Assembly: GCA_963772845.1 (NCBI GenBank)
Contig: CAVYYW010000023.1
Location: forward strand, 1 to 64,000
Reading direction: 5' to 3'
Length of the DNA stretch: 64,000 nt
From: CAVYYW01 sp963772845
Lineage (GTDB): Bacteria > Bacillota > Bacilli > Bacillales > Sporolactobacillaceae
In this document: positions 51,755 to 61,302 of the stretch, piece by piece
Layout of the letters: each line of letters starts with the position of its first letter
How positions within the stretch are numbered: position 1 is the stretch's first letter
Notes under the pieces: generated by a model
What the model saw: only the letters and a program-made list of their open reading frames with translations
What the model was told of the DNA's origin: nothing
Database searches by the model: none
Translations under genes and position numbers: made by a program

Positions 51755-52504
51755 TTACCTAACCATATCTAAAATCTTGTTTACCCAATCACGGTTTTCT
51801 TCAATACCGCTTTTCCGACATAAGCTTTTATGAACTTTAACAAATTCAGGAGCTATACTTTTTATTACACTCAATATCTCTTTGGATTCTCTATCGCAAT
51901 ACCAATTAACAAGGTGTGATAATTGCCAATCGAGCAAGCAGCTTCTCTCACCTTCTAATTTTGACCAATCTCCAAATGTATTAGGCTGTATTCCGGCTTC
52001 CATATACCAAGCTGTTGTCATTAGTAAACGCAAATTATCTAAACAATGAAGAGCATAATAAGCTTCATTTCTCATTGCTCTTCGATAAGCTTCGTGAAAG
52101 TAGGCGAAAAATTTGTTTCTCCAAATTTCAATGTCCTGAGCCTGTGGTTTATAGGTTAAAGACATTGACTTTTTTTGTACATCATTCAACCATTCATTAG
52201 TATCACAGACGATTTTTATATTTTTAAGCCAAACGGATGGCTGGATATCTTCTTTTCTATAATAAAAGGTATCCACCTTAACAAAAGTATCGTAGTGAGC
52301 TACGCAGTGTGATGTCCAAGGTAAGTCCTCAAAAAATAATACCTTACCCCAATTCTTCGCTCTCTGCTTTTTGTTTACTCTATATTTTTCGTACAATTCA
52401 TTTTTCACTACTACACGAAGGTCAATATCTGAAAACAAGTCTGAATTTTCATTACCTAGTGATCCTCCGTAAAAAACGGCTAAGACATTATCATCATTTA
52501 GCAA
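51755..52504 (-). CDS. Nucleotidyltransferase (AadK/aminoglycoside adenylyltransferase-like)
   Basis: 249 residues from TTG 52504. The nucleotidyltransferase core is VLAVFYGGSLGNENSDLFSD then IDLRVVV (GS motif and DID metal ligands). A long helical C-terminal domain has the pattern AYRRAMRNEAYYALHCLDNL. The same frame is open upstream for about 35 codons, with protein-like sequence (KHRQNLLIAIERD) but no ATG, GTG or SD. The real N-terminus may be longer or the start mutated. It may modify an aminoglycoside-like compound; resistance is not proven by sequence. Confidence 0.7.
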   Translation of the reverse strand: MLNDDNVLAVFYGGSLGNENSDLFSDIDLRVVVKNELYEKYRVNKKQRAKNWGKVLFFEDLPWTSHCVAHYDTFVKVDTFYYRKEDIQPSVWLKNIKIVCDTNEWLNDVQKKSMSLTYKPQAQDIEIWRNKFFAYFHEAYRRAMRNEAYYALHCLDNLRLLMTTAWYMEAGIQPNTFGDWSKLEGERSCLLDWQLSHLVNWYCDRESKEILSVIKSIAPEFVKVHKSLCRKSGIEENRDWVNKILDMVR

Positions 52505-52736
52505 ATCTCGCTCAATAGCAATTAATAGATTTTGGCGATGTTTCGGAATTTCTCTATCTCTTTTTCTATGCTTTGTTTCAAATCCCAGACATAAAAGCCA
52601 TCTCTCTTTCTATTATCAGGTTAATTATAAAAGAATCCTTCTTCGGTAAAGTTCATAATAAAATAATCTTCCTACGTTTGTTGAATATTTGCCTGTCATT
52701 TGTTCATCTAAGTCTTAAGGGCTGACGTTTTTTCTC

Positions 52737-53987
52737 TTATACAGCTGCTTTATGAAGAGGTTTCTTTTGATCATAATTGAAAACGATCTGAAACAGAGCC
52801 ATGCTGCCGAGCCCGACGATCAGCAGAATGCCGGTCATAGCGAGTGACGGAAGAAATTTACTAAGAATGATGTATCCGCTCGCTAAAATCGAAGACATAT
52901 AGTAGTTCATGCCATAGACCGCCATGTAGGAGCTTCGTGCATTGTCTGGAATAATATTCGTCAAAAGGGCTTGTTTGATTGGGAAGTTCATCAGTTCGCC
53001 GATTGTTGTAATGAACATGGCAATTAGAAGCAGCCATGGTGACAGCGAATAGCTCATAAACACATAGCCGCCAACGAAACAAAGCGCGCCGATTTGAAAA
53101 GCGGTAGCATCCTTGTATTTTTTGATGACCATCATGACTACAACAGCAAGCGTGACCACAATGATGTTATTTTCCACCCGGAGAAAACCGAGCATTTTCA
53201 CGCCATCTATGGCTATTCCGTCGATGAGCTGCTGCGGATGGAATTCATTTGCCAGACGAATGCCAGTATACTGTGTCAACTGTTCTTCCATTGACTGCAG
53301 CATGAGTGACCCGATAATGAAGATCAGGAATATTTTATTCGATAAGATCGTCAAGTAGCTTTTCAGCATAGAATCAGGCTGTTTTTGCGCCTCAGATTCG
53401 TGAACTGGCTCCGGAACAAAGGTTTCCTCGACAAATAGCGCTGTCACGACTGATGAAATCAGCAGCATCACGCCGACAATAATAAACAATGCGAATAAAT
53501 GCTGAGAAAACAGAAAAGCTCCGACTAAACCGCCAACTGCCGTGCCAAGGTTGTTCACCCAATAACTGAAGCCAAAAATGCCTTTCCGCTCTTCCGGCGT
53601 GGTCGCATCAATAATCAGCGCCTGGCCGGTAGGACCCATCATCCCTTCACAAAAAGTGATCCCAAGAAAAACAGCAAATGTGACATACGGCAAAGTCACC
53701 CAGGCAGAGTTAAAAACAGCAGCCAGGATGAATCCTACAAAAGCAATCCCTTCTGTGGCCACAAGAATTTTCTTGCGTCCGATACGATCAGACCAGTGAC
53801 CGCCGATCAGACCACCAATAATTCCCGTTATAATAACCAAGATGAACATGATCCCAGTCTGAACCTTGCCAACCTGTTCATCAAAATAAATAGCTAAATA
53901 AGGCATGACTGCCATCGCAGCTATTCCAGTAAAAAATTGTAAAACAAGCCGAATTTGGATGGTTCGATTAAATTTAAAAAAATTCAT
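52737..53987 (-). CDS. MFS transporter (multidrug-efflux-like)
   Basis: 416 residues with twelve predicted membrane helices. Signature loops are GLIGGHWSDRIGRKKILVAT (loop 2-3, major facilitator motif A) and a motif-C-like segment SYWVNNLGTAVGGLVGAFLF typical of drug/H+ antiporters. A charged central loop (EPVHESEAQKQPDSM) divides the halves. The substrate is unknown. AGGTGC lies before the ATG. Monocistronic. Confidence 0.85.
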   Translation of the reverse strand: MNFFKFNRTIQIRLVLQFFTGIAAMAVMPYLAIYFDEQVGKVQTGIMFILVIITGIIGGLIGGHWSDRIGRKKILVATEGIAFVGFILAAVFNSAWVTLPYVTFAVFLGITFCEGMMGPTGQALIIDATTPEERKGIFGFSYWVNNLGTAVGGLVGAFLFSQHLFALFIIVGVMLLISSVVTALFVEETFVPEPVHESEAQKQPDSMLKSYLTILSNKIFLIFIIGSLMLQSMEEQLTQYTGIRLANEFHPQQLIDGIAIDGVKMLGFLRVENNIIVVTLAVVVMMVIKKYKDATAFQIGALCFVGGYVFMSYSLSPWLLLIAMFITTIGELMNFPIKQALLTNIIPDNARSSYMAVYGMNYYMSSILASGYIILSKFLPSLAMTGILLIVGLGSMALFQIVFNYDQKKPLHKAAV

Positions 53988-54039
53988 AAAAGTGCACCTT
54001 CTTTCTACCCCTATTTCATTCTAACGAAAGCTGGATAAA

Positions 54040-54423
54040 AAAAGGAGACTTATTTTAAAAAAGTTTATAAAATTTGCACAAAAGAAACATTGGGTTAATA
54101 CTTAAGACCTTATTTCAATTAGGAAATGAAGCGAACGCTTCATTCTCAGATCATCTAAAAAAACTTGATTAGAGATTTGGCACCTATATGGGATTCTAGG
54201 CACTGAAATAGTTACCACTAAAGCAGGCTTCCTCGGGCACATAAGTGGCCATAATGGCAGTGTTTGCGGCCATTTGTGAGTCAAAATCTCGAATAGGTGG
54301 CCATAAAGCGATGTTTGATTCCTCAGCGGAACCCTAAGCGAGCGATCCTGGCGTGCCGGCATCTGAACTGCCTCTGTACCTCTGGAAATGACATTGGCTA
54401 CTCGCTCTCCAAATGTAAAGCAG
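54040..54423. repeat. Intergenic region with a 52-base spaced repeat pair
   Basis: GTGGCCATAA at 54245 recurs at 54297, each followed by a GTTTG segment (54261, 54313). A 127-codon minus-strand frame here has no RBS and no recognisable sequence and is rejected as a gene. Confidence 0.5.
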
Positions 54424-54452
54424 AAAAAAAGCCTCCCACAAGCGGGAGGCTT
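54424..54452 (-). terminator. Terminator of the P5C dehydrogenase gene
   Basis: GCCTCCC / GGGAGGC with 6-base loop, and seven T on the minus strand. Confidence 0.9.
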
Positions 54453-54509
54453 CAATTTACTATAATCATAGTCTGAATCTATCAACGATCTCGTTGATCT
54501 TCCAATTGA

Positions 54510-56051
54510 TTAAAGTGTTTCAGTATACGTTTTCGCTTCAAGGAAGTTTGTTAGATAATCAGGTCCGCCTGCTTTAGCGTCTGTTCCTGACATGTTGAAG
54601 CCGCCAAATGGTTGGTAGCCAACAACGGATCCAGTACAGCCACGGTTGATGTAAAGGTTACCAACGTGGAAGTCGCGGCGTGCACGTGCAATGTACTCAC
54701 GATTGTTCGTGATCACAGCGCCAGTTAGTGCATAGTCTGTGTTGTTAGCAATCTCAAGCAACTCGTCGAAGTCTTTCGCTTTCGCAAAAGCAAGAACTGG
54801 ACCAAAGATTTCTTCCTTCATAATGCGGGCATTTTTATCAAGGTCAGCGATGATCGTCGGCTGAATGTAATAGCCTTTAGCATCATCCACTTCTCCGCCA
54901 AGAACGAGGCGGCCTTCGTCTTTACCGATTTCGATGTACTCGGCAATTTTATTAAATGCTCCTTCATCAATAACCGGACCCATGTAATTATGGTCTTTAG
55001 GTTCGCCAACTTTTAATTCTTTAGCAAGAGCGACTGTTTTTTCAAGAACTTCATCATAAACATCCTGATGAATCACAGCGCGTGAGCATGCGGAACATTT
55101 TTGACCGGCATAGCCGTAAGTTGATCCGACAATTGAGCGTGCAGCAAGATCCAGATCAGCGTCATTATTAACGATGATGGTATCTTTACCGCCCATTTCA
55201 GCAACTACGCGCTTCAGCCATTTTTGGCCATCTTGAAGTTTAGATGCACGTTCGAAAATGCGTGTGCCAACTTCGCGTGAACCAGTAAAGTTAATAAAAC
55301 GTGTCTTAGGGTGGTCAACAAGATAGTCGCCCACTTCAGCACCGCTGCCAGGAATAAAGTTGACAACGCCTTTTGGAAGACCTGCTTCTTCAAGGACCTC
55401 CATAAATTTAGCAGCAATAATCGGCGTGTTGCTTGCAGGCTTCAATAGAACCGTGTTGCCTGTAACAACAGCTGCCATTGTCATACCGCACATAATAGCG
55501 AACGGGAAGTTCCATGGCGGGATAACGACGCCGACACCCATAGGTTTATAAAATAATTCGTTATGTTCGCCAGGCTCTGCTAGGCACTCATGGCCTTTGT
55601 CCAGACGAAGCATTTGACGAGCATAGAATTCCATAAAGTCGATCGCTTCAGATGTGTCACCATCTGCCTCTTCCCATGGTTTACCTGCTTCAAGAACCAT
55701 CAAAGCGGAAAACTCATGCTTGCGGCGGCGAACAATTGCCGAAGCGCGGAAAAGAATGTCAGCACGCAAACGCGCATCCCATTTTCTCCAGTCTTCAAAC
55801 GCTGTTAGTGCTTCCTGCATAGCTTTCTCAGCAATTCCCTGATCAGCTTTAGAAACAACACCAATCACCTGTTCTTTCTTACCAGGGTTGATGGAAGTGA
55901 TTTTTTTGTCAGTTGTGACTTTTTCTCCACCGACAATTAGGCTGTACTCCTTGCCTAATTCGGATTCTACCTTGTCTAAGGCTGCCTGGAAGGCTTTTTT
56001 ATTCTCTTCCTGAGAAAAGTCAACTGCTGGTTCATGTCTGTAAGGTATCAT
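54510..56051 (-). CDS. pruA: L-glutamate gamma-semialdehyde (P5C) dehydrogenase
   Basis: 513 residues of the RocA/PruA aldehyde dehydrogenase group. N-terminal MIPYRHEPAVDFS, NAD-site FTGSREVGTRIFERASKLQ, Glu active-site segment VVAEMGGKDTIIV, catalytic Cys in YGYAGQKCSACSRAVIH, and C-terminal GGFNMSGTDAKAGGPDYL. It oxidises glutamate semialdehyde to glutamate in proline and arginine catabolism. AGGAGG lies before the ATG. No proline dehydrogenase gene is adjacent, so it is a stand-alone locus. Confidence 0.95.
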   Translation of the reverse strand: MIPYRHEPAVDFSQEENKKAFQAALDKVESELGKEYSLIVGGEKVTTDKKITSINPGKKEQVIGVVSKADQGIAEKAMQEALTAFEDWRKWDARLRADILFRASAIVRRRKHEFSALMVLEAGKPWEEADGDTSEAIDFMEFYARQMLRLDKGHECLAEPGEHNELFYKPMGVGVVIPPWNFPFAIMCGMTMAAVVTGNTVLLKPASNTPIIAAKFMEVLEEAGLPKGVVNFIPGSGAEVGDYLVDHPKTRFINFTGSREVGTRIFERASKLQDGQKWLKRVVAEMGGKDTIIVNNDADLDLAARSIVGSTYGYAGQKCSACSRAVIHQDVYDEVLEKTVALAKELKVGEPKDHNYMGPVIDEGAFNKIAEYIEIGKDEGRLVLGGEVDDAKGYYIQPTIIADLDKNARIMKEEIFGPVLAFAKAKDFDELLEIANNTDYALTGAVITNNREYIARARRDFHVGNLYINRGCTGSVVGYQPFGGFNMSGTDAKAGGPDYLTNFLEAKTYTETL

Positions 56052-56159
56052 ATTAAAAAAACCTCCTAATTAAGCGTTTTCAACACAGCTTCTATTCTAA
56101 CTCATGAAATGAAAGACTTCAAATAATTTCGACAAAAAAATCTGGTAATCTATCTCTAT

Positions 56160-57221
56160 TTATTTCCGGTGGGTGCGGGTCCTGTCACCAGCGATTTTTT
56201 TCCACTTCTCTCTTTCCTTCAATTGGGCTTGTTTATTCGTTTTTCGCTCTAAATAAGCCGCCTCTCTTTGAAGTTTAAGATAGCTTTGCCAGCGCTCTTC
56301 TGAAAGCTTCCCGTCTTCCAATGCTTCCTGAATTTTGCAGCCTGGTTCTTGTTCATGCCGACAGTCTCTGAACTTGCAATCCGCAGCCAGCAGCTGAATA
56401 TCTGAAAAGCTGTGATCAATGCTGCCGCCTGTCTCCCATAACTGTAGTTCACGCATACCGGGTGTATCGATAATGACGCCGCCTGACGGAAGCATAATCA
56501 GCTCGCGGTGCGTGGTCGTGTGCCTGCCTCGCCCATCATCTGCTCGAATCTCTTTTACTAACTGCTTTTCTTCTCCATACAGCCGGTTAGTCAGAGTTGA
56601 CTTGCCTGCACCTGAGGAGCCGACTAGAGCCGCTGTTTGTCCTTCAGTTAAATATTGGGCAAATGCCTCCAGACCTTCATCCTGAAGCGCAGCGGTGGCA
56701 TGAATAGGCACACCGAGAGCCGCAGCCTCTGCCTCTTCTATTTTCTTTTCAACATCATCACAGAGGTCTTTTTTGGTGAGAATAATAACCGGATTCGCTC
56801 CGCTTTCCCACGCCATCACAAGGTAACGCTCGATTCTTCGAACATTAAAGTCATGATTCAGCGCCATAACGAGAAATAACGTGTTGATATTTGCAGCAAC
56901 AATCTGCTCGCCAACCTCCCCACCAGCCACTTTTCTTGAAAATTTACTGAAGCGCGGCAGGACATGATGAATGATGGCCCTGTCTTCATTCGGCAACGGC
57001 TCAATGATCACCCAGTCGCCAACAACCGGATAGTCCTCCCGTGCATGAGCAAGATGACGCATTTTCCCAGTGATTTCTGCCAGATATTCTTTTTCATCTG
57101 TCAGTACTTTGTAAATATGTGTATGCTCCAGTGCCACTCGAGCAATCTGGAAGTTTTCTTTAAGCAGACCCTCTGCCTGCTCTGTTAATTCAGGGTAAAA
57201 ACCAAGTTTCGATAAGTTCAA
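56160..57221 (-). CDS. rsgA: RsgA-type ribosome-associated circularly permuted GTPase
   Basis: 353 residues. An OB-like N-terminal domain (ARVALEHTHIYKVLTDEKEY) is followed by the permuted GTPase order G4 VIILTKKDLCD, G1 ALVGSSGAGKSTLTNRL, G3 VIIDTPGMRELQLW. A zinc-binding end reads CKFRDCRHEQEPGC, with a basic tail. It acts in 30S subunit maturation. I start at TTG 57221, 6 bases after AAGGAGGA. The longer frame to 57317 would translate through the upstream terminator hairpin. It is longer than the usual about 300-residue RsgA, and may be a second paralogue. Confidence 0.85.
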   Translation of the reverse strand: MNLSKLGFYPELTEQAEGLLKENFQIARVALEHTHIYKVLTDEKEYLAEITGKMRHLAHAREDYPVVGDWVIIEPLPNEDRAIIHHVLPRFSKFSRKVAGGEVGEQIVAANINTLFLVMALNHDFNVRRIERYLVMAWESGANPVIILTKKDLCDDVEKKIEEAEAAALGVPIHATAALQDEGLEAFAQYLTEGQTAALVGSSGAGKSTLTNRLYGEEKQLVKEIRADDGRGRHTTTHRELIMLPSGGVIIDTPGMRELQLWETGGSIDHSFSDIQLLAADCKFRDCRHEQEPGCKIQEALEDGKLSEERWQSYLKLQREAAYLERKTNKQAQLKEREKWKKIAGDRTRTHRK

Positions 57222-57261
57222 TGGTGTTCCTCCTTGTTTTTTCAGCGATTTTGTCCACAAC

Positions 57262-57300
57262 AAAAAGAGACCGTGCGCATCCACGGTCTCTTTTTTTATA
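57262..57300. terminator. Bidirectional terminator upstream of rsgA
   Basis: AAAAAGAGACCGTG / CACGGTCTCTTTTT, a perfect 14-base stem with loop CGCATC, T-runs on both strands. It ends the pcrB-pcrA-ligA-camS transcript. Confidence 0.9.
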
Positions 57301-57536
57301 TAGGGAATGAATCCCAATTATATACCATGGGCTGGTGAGTATCATACAGCCCAGTTATGTCGCTGGTAACAATAAAGCCAATAAGGCTCCATCTTACAAA
57401 AAACAGGAAGAATGAGCCGCTCGCAGAGAATAATGGACTGTATGATGATATGCAATTAATGAGTGTCGTTCATATAAATTCTCCATCATACATCTCTCCT
57501 TCCGGCGGTTTCATTAAATGAATTGCCTAAATATTC

Positions 57537-58706
57537 TTACGCTCCACTATTATATACATAAACAAACGGTTTGTCCATACCAGGATTTTTCACAATGAGA
57601 GCTTCCTGCTTGTTCACGGAAGAAATCGTAATACTTACAGGGATATCCCGTGAGAAAGGAAATTTATCCGATAGCAGTGATGCAATATAATTTGTGAAGC
57701 TCTCAACCTCCGTTTTATCATAAAACTTGATATTAATATCAAAGTTAAGCTGCTTGAGTTCACCGTCACGATACGTTGCTTTGCCAACTACACCAATATA
57801 ATTCGAGAAGTAATCCTGTACATCGGTTTTGAACTTATCAAAGCTGTCGGCATCGCTCTTGTGATCTTTAGAAGCTGAGTTAGAAGGGAACATCACGTGA
57901 TCTTCTTTGACACTGTTCCAGTTTCCGATGCTTGAACTGCTTCCCGACACAAGCGTAGAGGCAAAATAGCTGCCCGGCACAAGGGATTCCGGTGGTGCTT
58001 CAGTATATAATGCAATAAATACAGGGACATTTGATAAGCCTTTTTTGGCTCTGACCCGTTTTAGGATTTCTTTAGCATAAGCTTTCCCTTTTGCCTTGAC
58101 CATATTCATATCAAGCGGAACATTTACGTCATACAGCTTGCCGGCTTTATCTGCAACCTGATCTGAGTAGACCTGATTTAAGGAAACGGCAATGGAGACG
58201 CCGCCGATTTTATAGGAATCCTTACCTGAAGGCTTCAGGTAATCCTGCTCCAGAACATAGCTTAATATTTTAGGACTGTTCTCAGCCTTGGCCCTGACAT
58301 CTTTTCCACTTCCCAGTGCAGGGTTCAGACCCTGCTTGTCCTCATTTTTTCTTTTCAGCATGGTGTTAATATCTGACGGCTGCAAATACTGTCCTTCCTG
58401 AAACGCATAATTATCCGGGCTGAAGGGCTGCTTTGACAGACGCATTAAGCCAAGCTCAATCTGATCAATATCGACCCGGTTCGACACCCCATACTGTATG
58501 TAGCCACGTGTCTCGCTCGGTTTTTTTGGATGGATGCTTCGATAATCCTTGCTGCTTGTTTGCGGAATCAGGGTTACCGTCTTATCGCTCCCTTTAGGAG
58601 CATTCTTGACGACCTTTTGCTTATCATTACCCGCCCATGGTGCATTACAGGCCGAAAGAGTCAGCAAAAGAGCAATCAGTCCAACACTCGTTAACTTCTT
58701 TAACAA
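57537..58706 (-). CDS. camS: CamS-family sex-pheromone lipoprotein
   Basis: 389 residues beginning at TTG 58706, 8 bases after GAGGAGTG. Lipoprotein signal MLKKLTSVGLIALLLTLSAC, lipobox LSAC. The CamS domain is recognisable from TRGYIQYGVSNRVDIDQIEL and PVFIALYTEAPPESLVPGSY. In enterococci and staphylococci the signal peptide of this family yields a pheromone peptide. The role here is unknown, but the gene always follows ligA in related genomes. 16 bases from ligA. Confidence 0.9.
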   Translation of the reverse strand: MLKKLTSVGLIALLLTLSACNAPWAGNDKQKVVKNAPKGSDKTVTLIPQTSSKDYRSIHPKKPSETRGYIQYGVSNRVDIDQIELGLMRLSKQPFSPDNYAFQEGQYLQPSDINTMLKRKNEDKQGLNPALGSGKDVRAKAENSPKILSYVLEQDYLKPSGKDSYKIGGVSIAVSLNQVYSDQVADKAGKLYDVNVPLDMNMVKAKGKAYAKEILKRVRAKKGLSNVPVFIALYTEAPPESLVPGSYFASTLVSGSSSSIGNWNSVKEDHVMFPSNSASKDHKSDADSFDKFKTDVQDYFSNYIGVVGKATYRDGELKQLNFDINIKFYDKTEVESFTNYIASLLSDKFPFSRDIPVSITISSVNKQEALIVKNPGMDKPFVYVYNSGA

Positions 58707-58722
58707 ACTAAAACACTCCTCA

Positions 58723-60720
58723 TCAATCCAGCGCGTCGATCAGCTGCGCTTCATTCCATATCTCAATACCTAAAGACTGGGCTTTATCAAGCTTTGAACC
58801 GGCCTCTTCACCTGCAACGACAAGATCGGTGCTTTTGCTTACACTGCCAGTCACTTTACCGCCAAGTGCTTCAATTCTTTCTTTTGCTTCATTTCTTGAA
58901 AGCTGCTCAAGCTTCCCGGTTAGCACGACTGTTTTTTCTTTAAAAGGCGATGCATCACTGGCCTGAACAGGGTCCGGTCCCAGATAAGCCATGTTAAGCC
59001 CGGCCTCTCTCAGCTCCTGGAGCAGGGTTTCCACTTCGTCATTACGGAAATACGTGTAGATGGAATCCGCCATCTTCTCACCAATTTCGTCCACAGCAAG
59101 GAGTGATTCCACATCAGCATTTTGAAGCTGTTCCATTGTTCTGAAAGACTGAGCGAGCACCTTGGCTGCTTTCGAGCCGACAAAACGGATGCCAAGACCG
59201 AATAGCAGCCTCTCCAAAGAGTTCTCTTTAGAAGATTCGATGGCTTCAAGCAGATTATGGGCCGATTTATCGCCCATTCGCTCAAGCTTTATAAGATTAT
59301 CATAAGTCAATTGATAGAGATCTGCCACATCCTGAATCAATTGATTGTGAAAAAGCTGTGTCACGACTTTTTCGCCAAGGCCGTCAATATTCATGGCATT
59401 TCTTGAAACAAAGTGAATCAGCCCTTCACGAAGCTGCGCAGGACACTTAGGATTAATGCAGCGCAGTGCCACTTCACCTTCAATTCGGACAAGCTCATCT
59501 TCACACTCCGGACAGTGGGTCGGCATATGATATGGCTCTTCGTCTCCAGTCCGGCGTTCCGTGATCACATTCACCACTTCGGGAATAATGTCGCCCGCTT
59601 TCTTAATGACCACATAGTCCCCAATCCTGATATCCTTATCGCGGATCAGATCTTCGTTATGAAGCGATGCCCGCCGCACCGTCGTTCCAGCGACGCTTAC
59701 GGGTGTCAGAAGGGCAGTCGGCGTCACAGCACCAGTGCGTCCAACATTGATCTCAATACCTTCAAGCTGTGTAACGACTTCTTCCGCCGGAAATTTATAG
59801 GCGATCGCCCATTTAGGACTTTTTGCTGTAAAACCGAGTTTTGCCTGACTTTCAAGCTGGTCGACTTTGATAACGATCCCATCGATTTCATAGGAAAGAT
59901 CGTTGCGCTTAGCTGTCCATTCCTCGACATAAGCTAACACTTCATCGATCGTTTCGCATAAACGCCAGTCAGGATTTGTTCTTAAGCCGAGGGCTTTCAC
60001 GCGCTCAAGCGCCTCAGAATGAGAAGAAATTTCCTCGTTCTTTAACTCGCCGACACTGTAAATAAACGTATTCAGCTTTCTCGAGTCCGCGATTTTCGGA
60101 TCCAGCTGACGCAATGATCCGGCTGCAGCGTTTCGTGGATTGGCAAACGGCTCTTCCTCATTCTTCTTTCGTTGCTCATTCAATGCCTCGAATGAGCGCT
60201 TCGGCATGTAGGCTTCTCCTCGCACCACGAGGTCCGCTTCTTCATGCAATTTTAAAGGAATTGAACGAATGGTGCGGAGATTAACCGTGATATCTTCGCC
60301 GGTTGATCCGTCACCCCGTGTCGCTCCAAGCACGAATCTTCCTTTTTCATACGTAAGGGAGATGGCAAGACCGTCTATCTTAAGCTCACAAACATAGGAA
60401 ACCGGGCCGCCGGCTCCTTGTCTTGCCCGCCTGTCAAAATCCCGCAGATCCTGTTCATTAAAAGCATTAGCAAGACTGAGCATCGGAATCGTGTGATTAA
60501 CCTTGCGGAAATTCTTCAGAGGTTCAGCCCCGACGCGCTGGGTCGGTGAATCCTCTGTGATCAGCTCCGGATGCTCCTCTTCTATCTTTTGAAGTTCACG
60601 GAGCAGCCGGTCATATTCCGCATCCGGCACACTCGGCTTATCGAGCACATGATACTCATAGCTGTACTGATTTAGCAGATTTTTAATTGATGCCAGCTGA
60701 TCCTTCAGTTTATTATCCAT
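58723..60720 (-). CDS. ligA: NAD-dependent DNA ligase LigA
   Basis: 665 residues. Adenylation site Lys in YVCELKIDGLAISLTYEKG, OB-fold with SPKWAIAYKFPAEE, Cys4 zinc finger (CPEC ... CINPKC), HhH repeats, and a C-terminal BRCT domain (KTVVLTGKLEQLSRNEAKER). It seals nicks in replication and repair. The start ATG 60720 is set by AAGGAGG 8 bases upstream and by MDNKLKDQLASIKNLL. The frame runs on to 60852 only because the adjacent repeat array is open. Confidence 0.97.
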   Translation of the reverse strand: MDNKLKDQLASIKNLLNQYSYEYHVLDKPSVPDAEYDRLLRELQKIEEEHPELITEDSPTQRVGAEPLKNFRKVNHTIPMLSLANAFNEQDLRDFDRRARQGAGGPVSYVCELKIDGLAISLTYEKGRFVLGATRGDGSTGEDITVNLRTIRSIPLKLHEEADLVVRGEAYMPKRSFEALNEQRKKNEEEPFANPRNAAAGSLRQLDPKIADSRKLNTFIYSVGELKNEEISSHSEALERVKALGLRTNPDWRLCETIDEVLAYVEEWTAKRNDLSYEIDGIVIKVDQLESQAKLGFTAKSPKWAIAYKFPAEEVVTQLEGIEINVGRTGAVTPTALLTPVSVAGTTVRRASLHNEDLIRDKDIRIGDYVVIKKAGDIIPEVVNVITERRTGDEEPYHMPTHCPECEDELVRIEGEVALRCINPKCPAQLREGLIHFVSRNAMNIDGLGEKVVTQLFHNQLIQDVADLYQLTYDNLIKLERMGDKSAHNLLEAIESSKENSLERLLFGLGIRFVGSKAAKVLAQSFRTMEQLQNADVESLLAVDEIGEKMADSIYTYFRNDEVETLLQELREAGLNMAYLGPDPVQASDASPFKEKTVVLTGKLEQLSRNEAKERIEALGGKVTGSVSKSTDLVVAGEEAGSKLDKAQSLGIEIWNEAQLIDALD

Positions 60721-60741
60721 CCGGGGGAACCCTCCTTTTTT

Positions 60742-61277
60742 GGCGTGTAAATCATTGGTTTTGGCCGGTAAATCATCAGTTTTTGGCGCATATATCACGA
60801 TTTTGGCACGTAAATCATCGGTTTTGGCACATATATCACGGTTTTGGCACATATATCACGATTTCGGCACATAAATCATCGGTTTTGGCACATATATCAC
60901 GGTTTCGGCACGTAAATCAACGGTTTTGGCGCATATATCATGATTTCGGCACGTAAATCACCAGTTTTGGCACATATATCATCGATTTCGGCACGTAAAT
61001 CATCGGTTTTGGCACATATATCATGATTTCGGCACATATATCACGGTTTTGGCACATATATCATGATTTCGGCACGTAAATCATCGGTTTTGGCACATAA
61101 ATCATCAATTTTGGCACATATATCACGATTTTGGCCCGTAAATCATCGGTTTTGGCACATATATCACGATTTCGGCACGTAAATCATCGGTTTTGGCACA
61201 TATATCATGATTTCGGCACGTAAATCACCAGTTTCGGCGCATATATCACGATTTCGGCACATAAATCATCGATTTAC
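60742..61277. repeat. Array of about 26 units of 20-21 bases between pcrA and ligA
   Basis: The core GGCACATATATCA or GGCACGTAAATCA, preceded by GATTTC or GGTTTT, recurs every 20-21 bases (mean 20.6) from 60742 to 61256, with degenerate units after. Two unit types tend to alternate, giving a 41-base super-period. The array fills the whole 580-base gap between pcrA and ligA inside what is otherwise a tight operon. It does not look like CRISPR because there are no unique spacers. Confidence 0.95.
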
Positions 61278-61302
61278 GCATGAAAATCATCGATTACGCA
61301 AA

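Noticed and set aside
54102..54485. 127-codon minus-strand ORF downstream of pruA
   Set aside because: It overlaps the pruA terminator and repeat sequence, with no SD or family.
57222..57317. RsgA N-terminal extension
   Set aside because: It would translate through a perfect terminator hairpin; TTG 57221 has a strong SD.
60721..60852. LigA N-terminal extension
   Set aside because: It is encoded by the repeat array and contains the true SD; the start at 60720 fits the family.
60742..61277. Array as a CRISPR locus
   Set aside because: Units of 20-21 bases abut each other with no unique spacers of 30 bases or more, and no cas genes are present. The same applies to the arrays at 1.2 and 47.3 kb.
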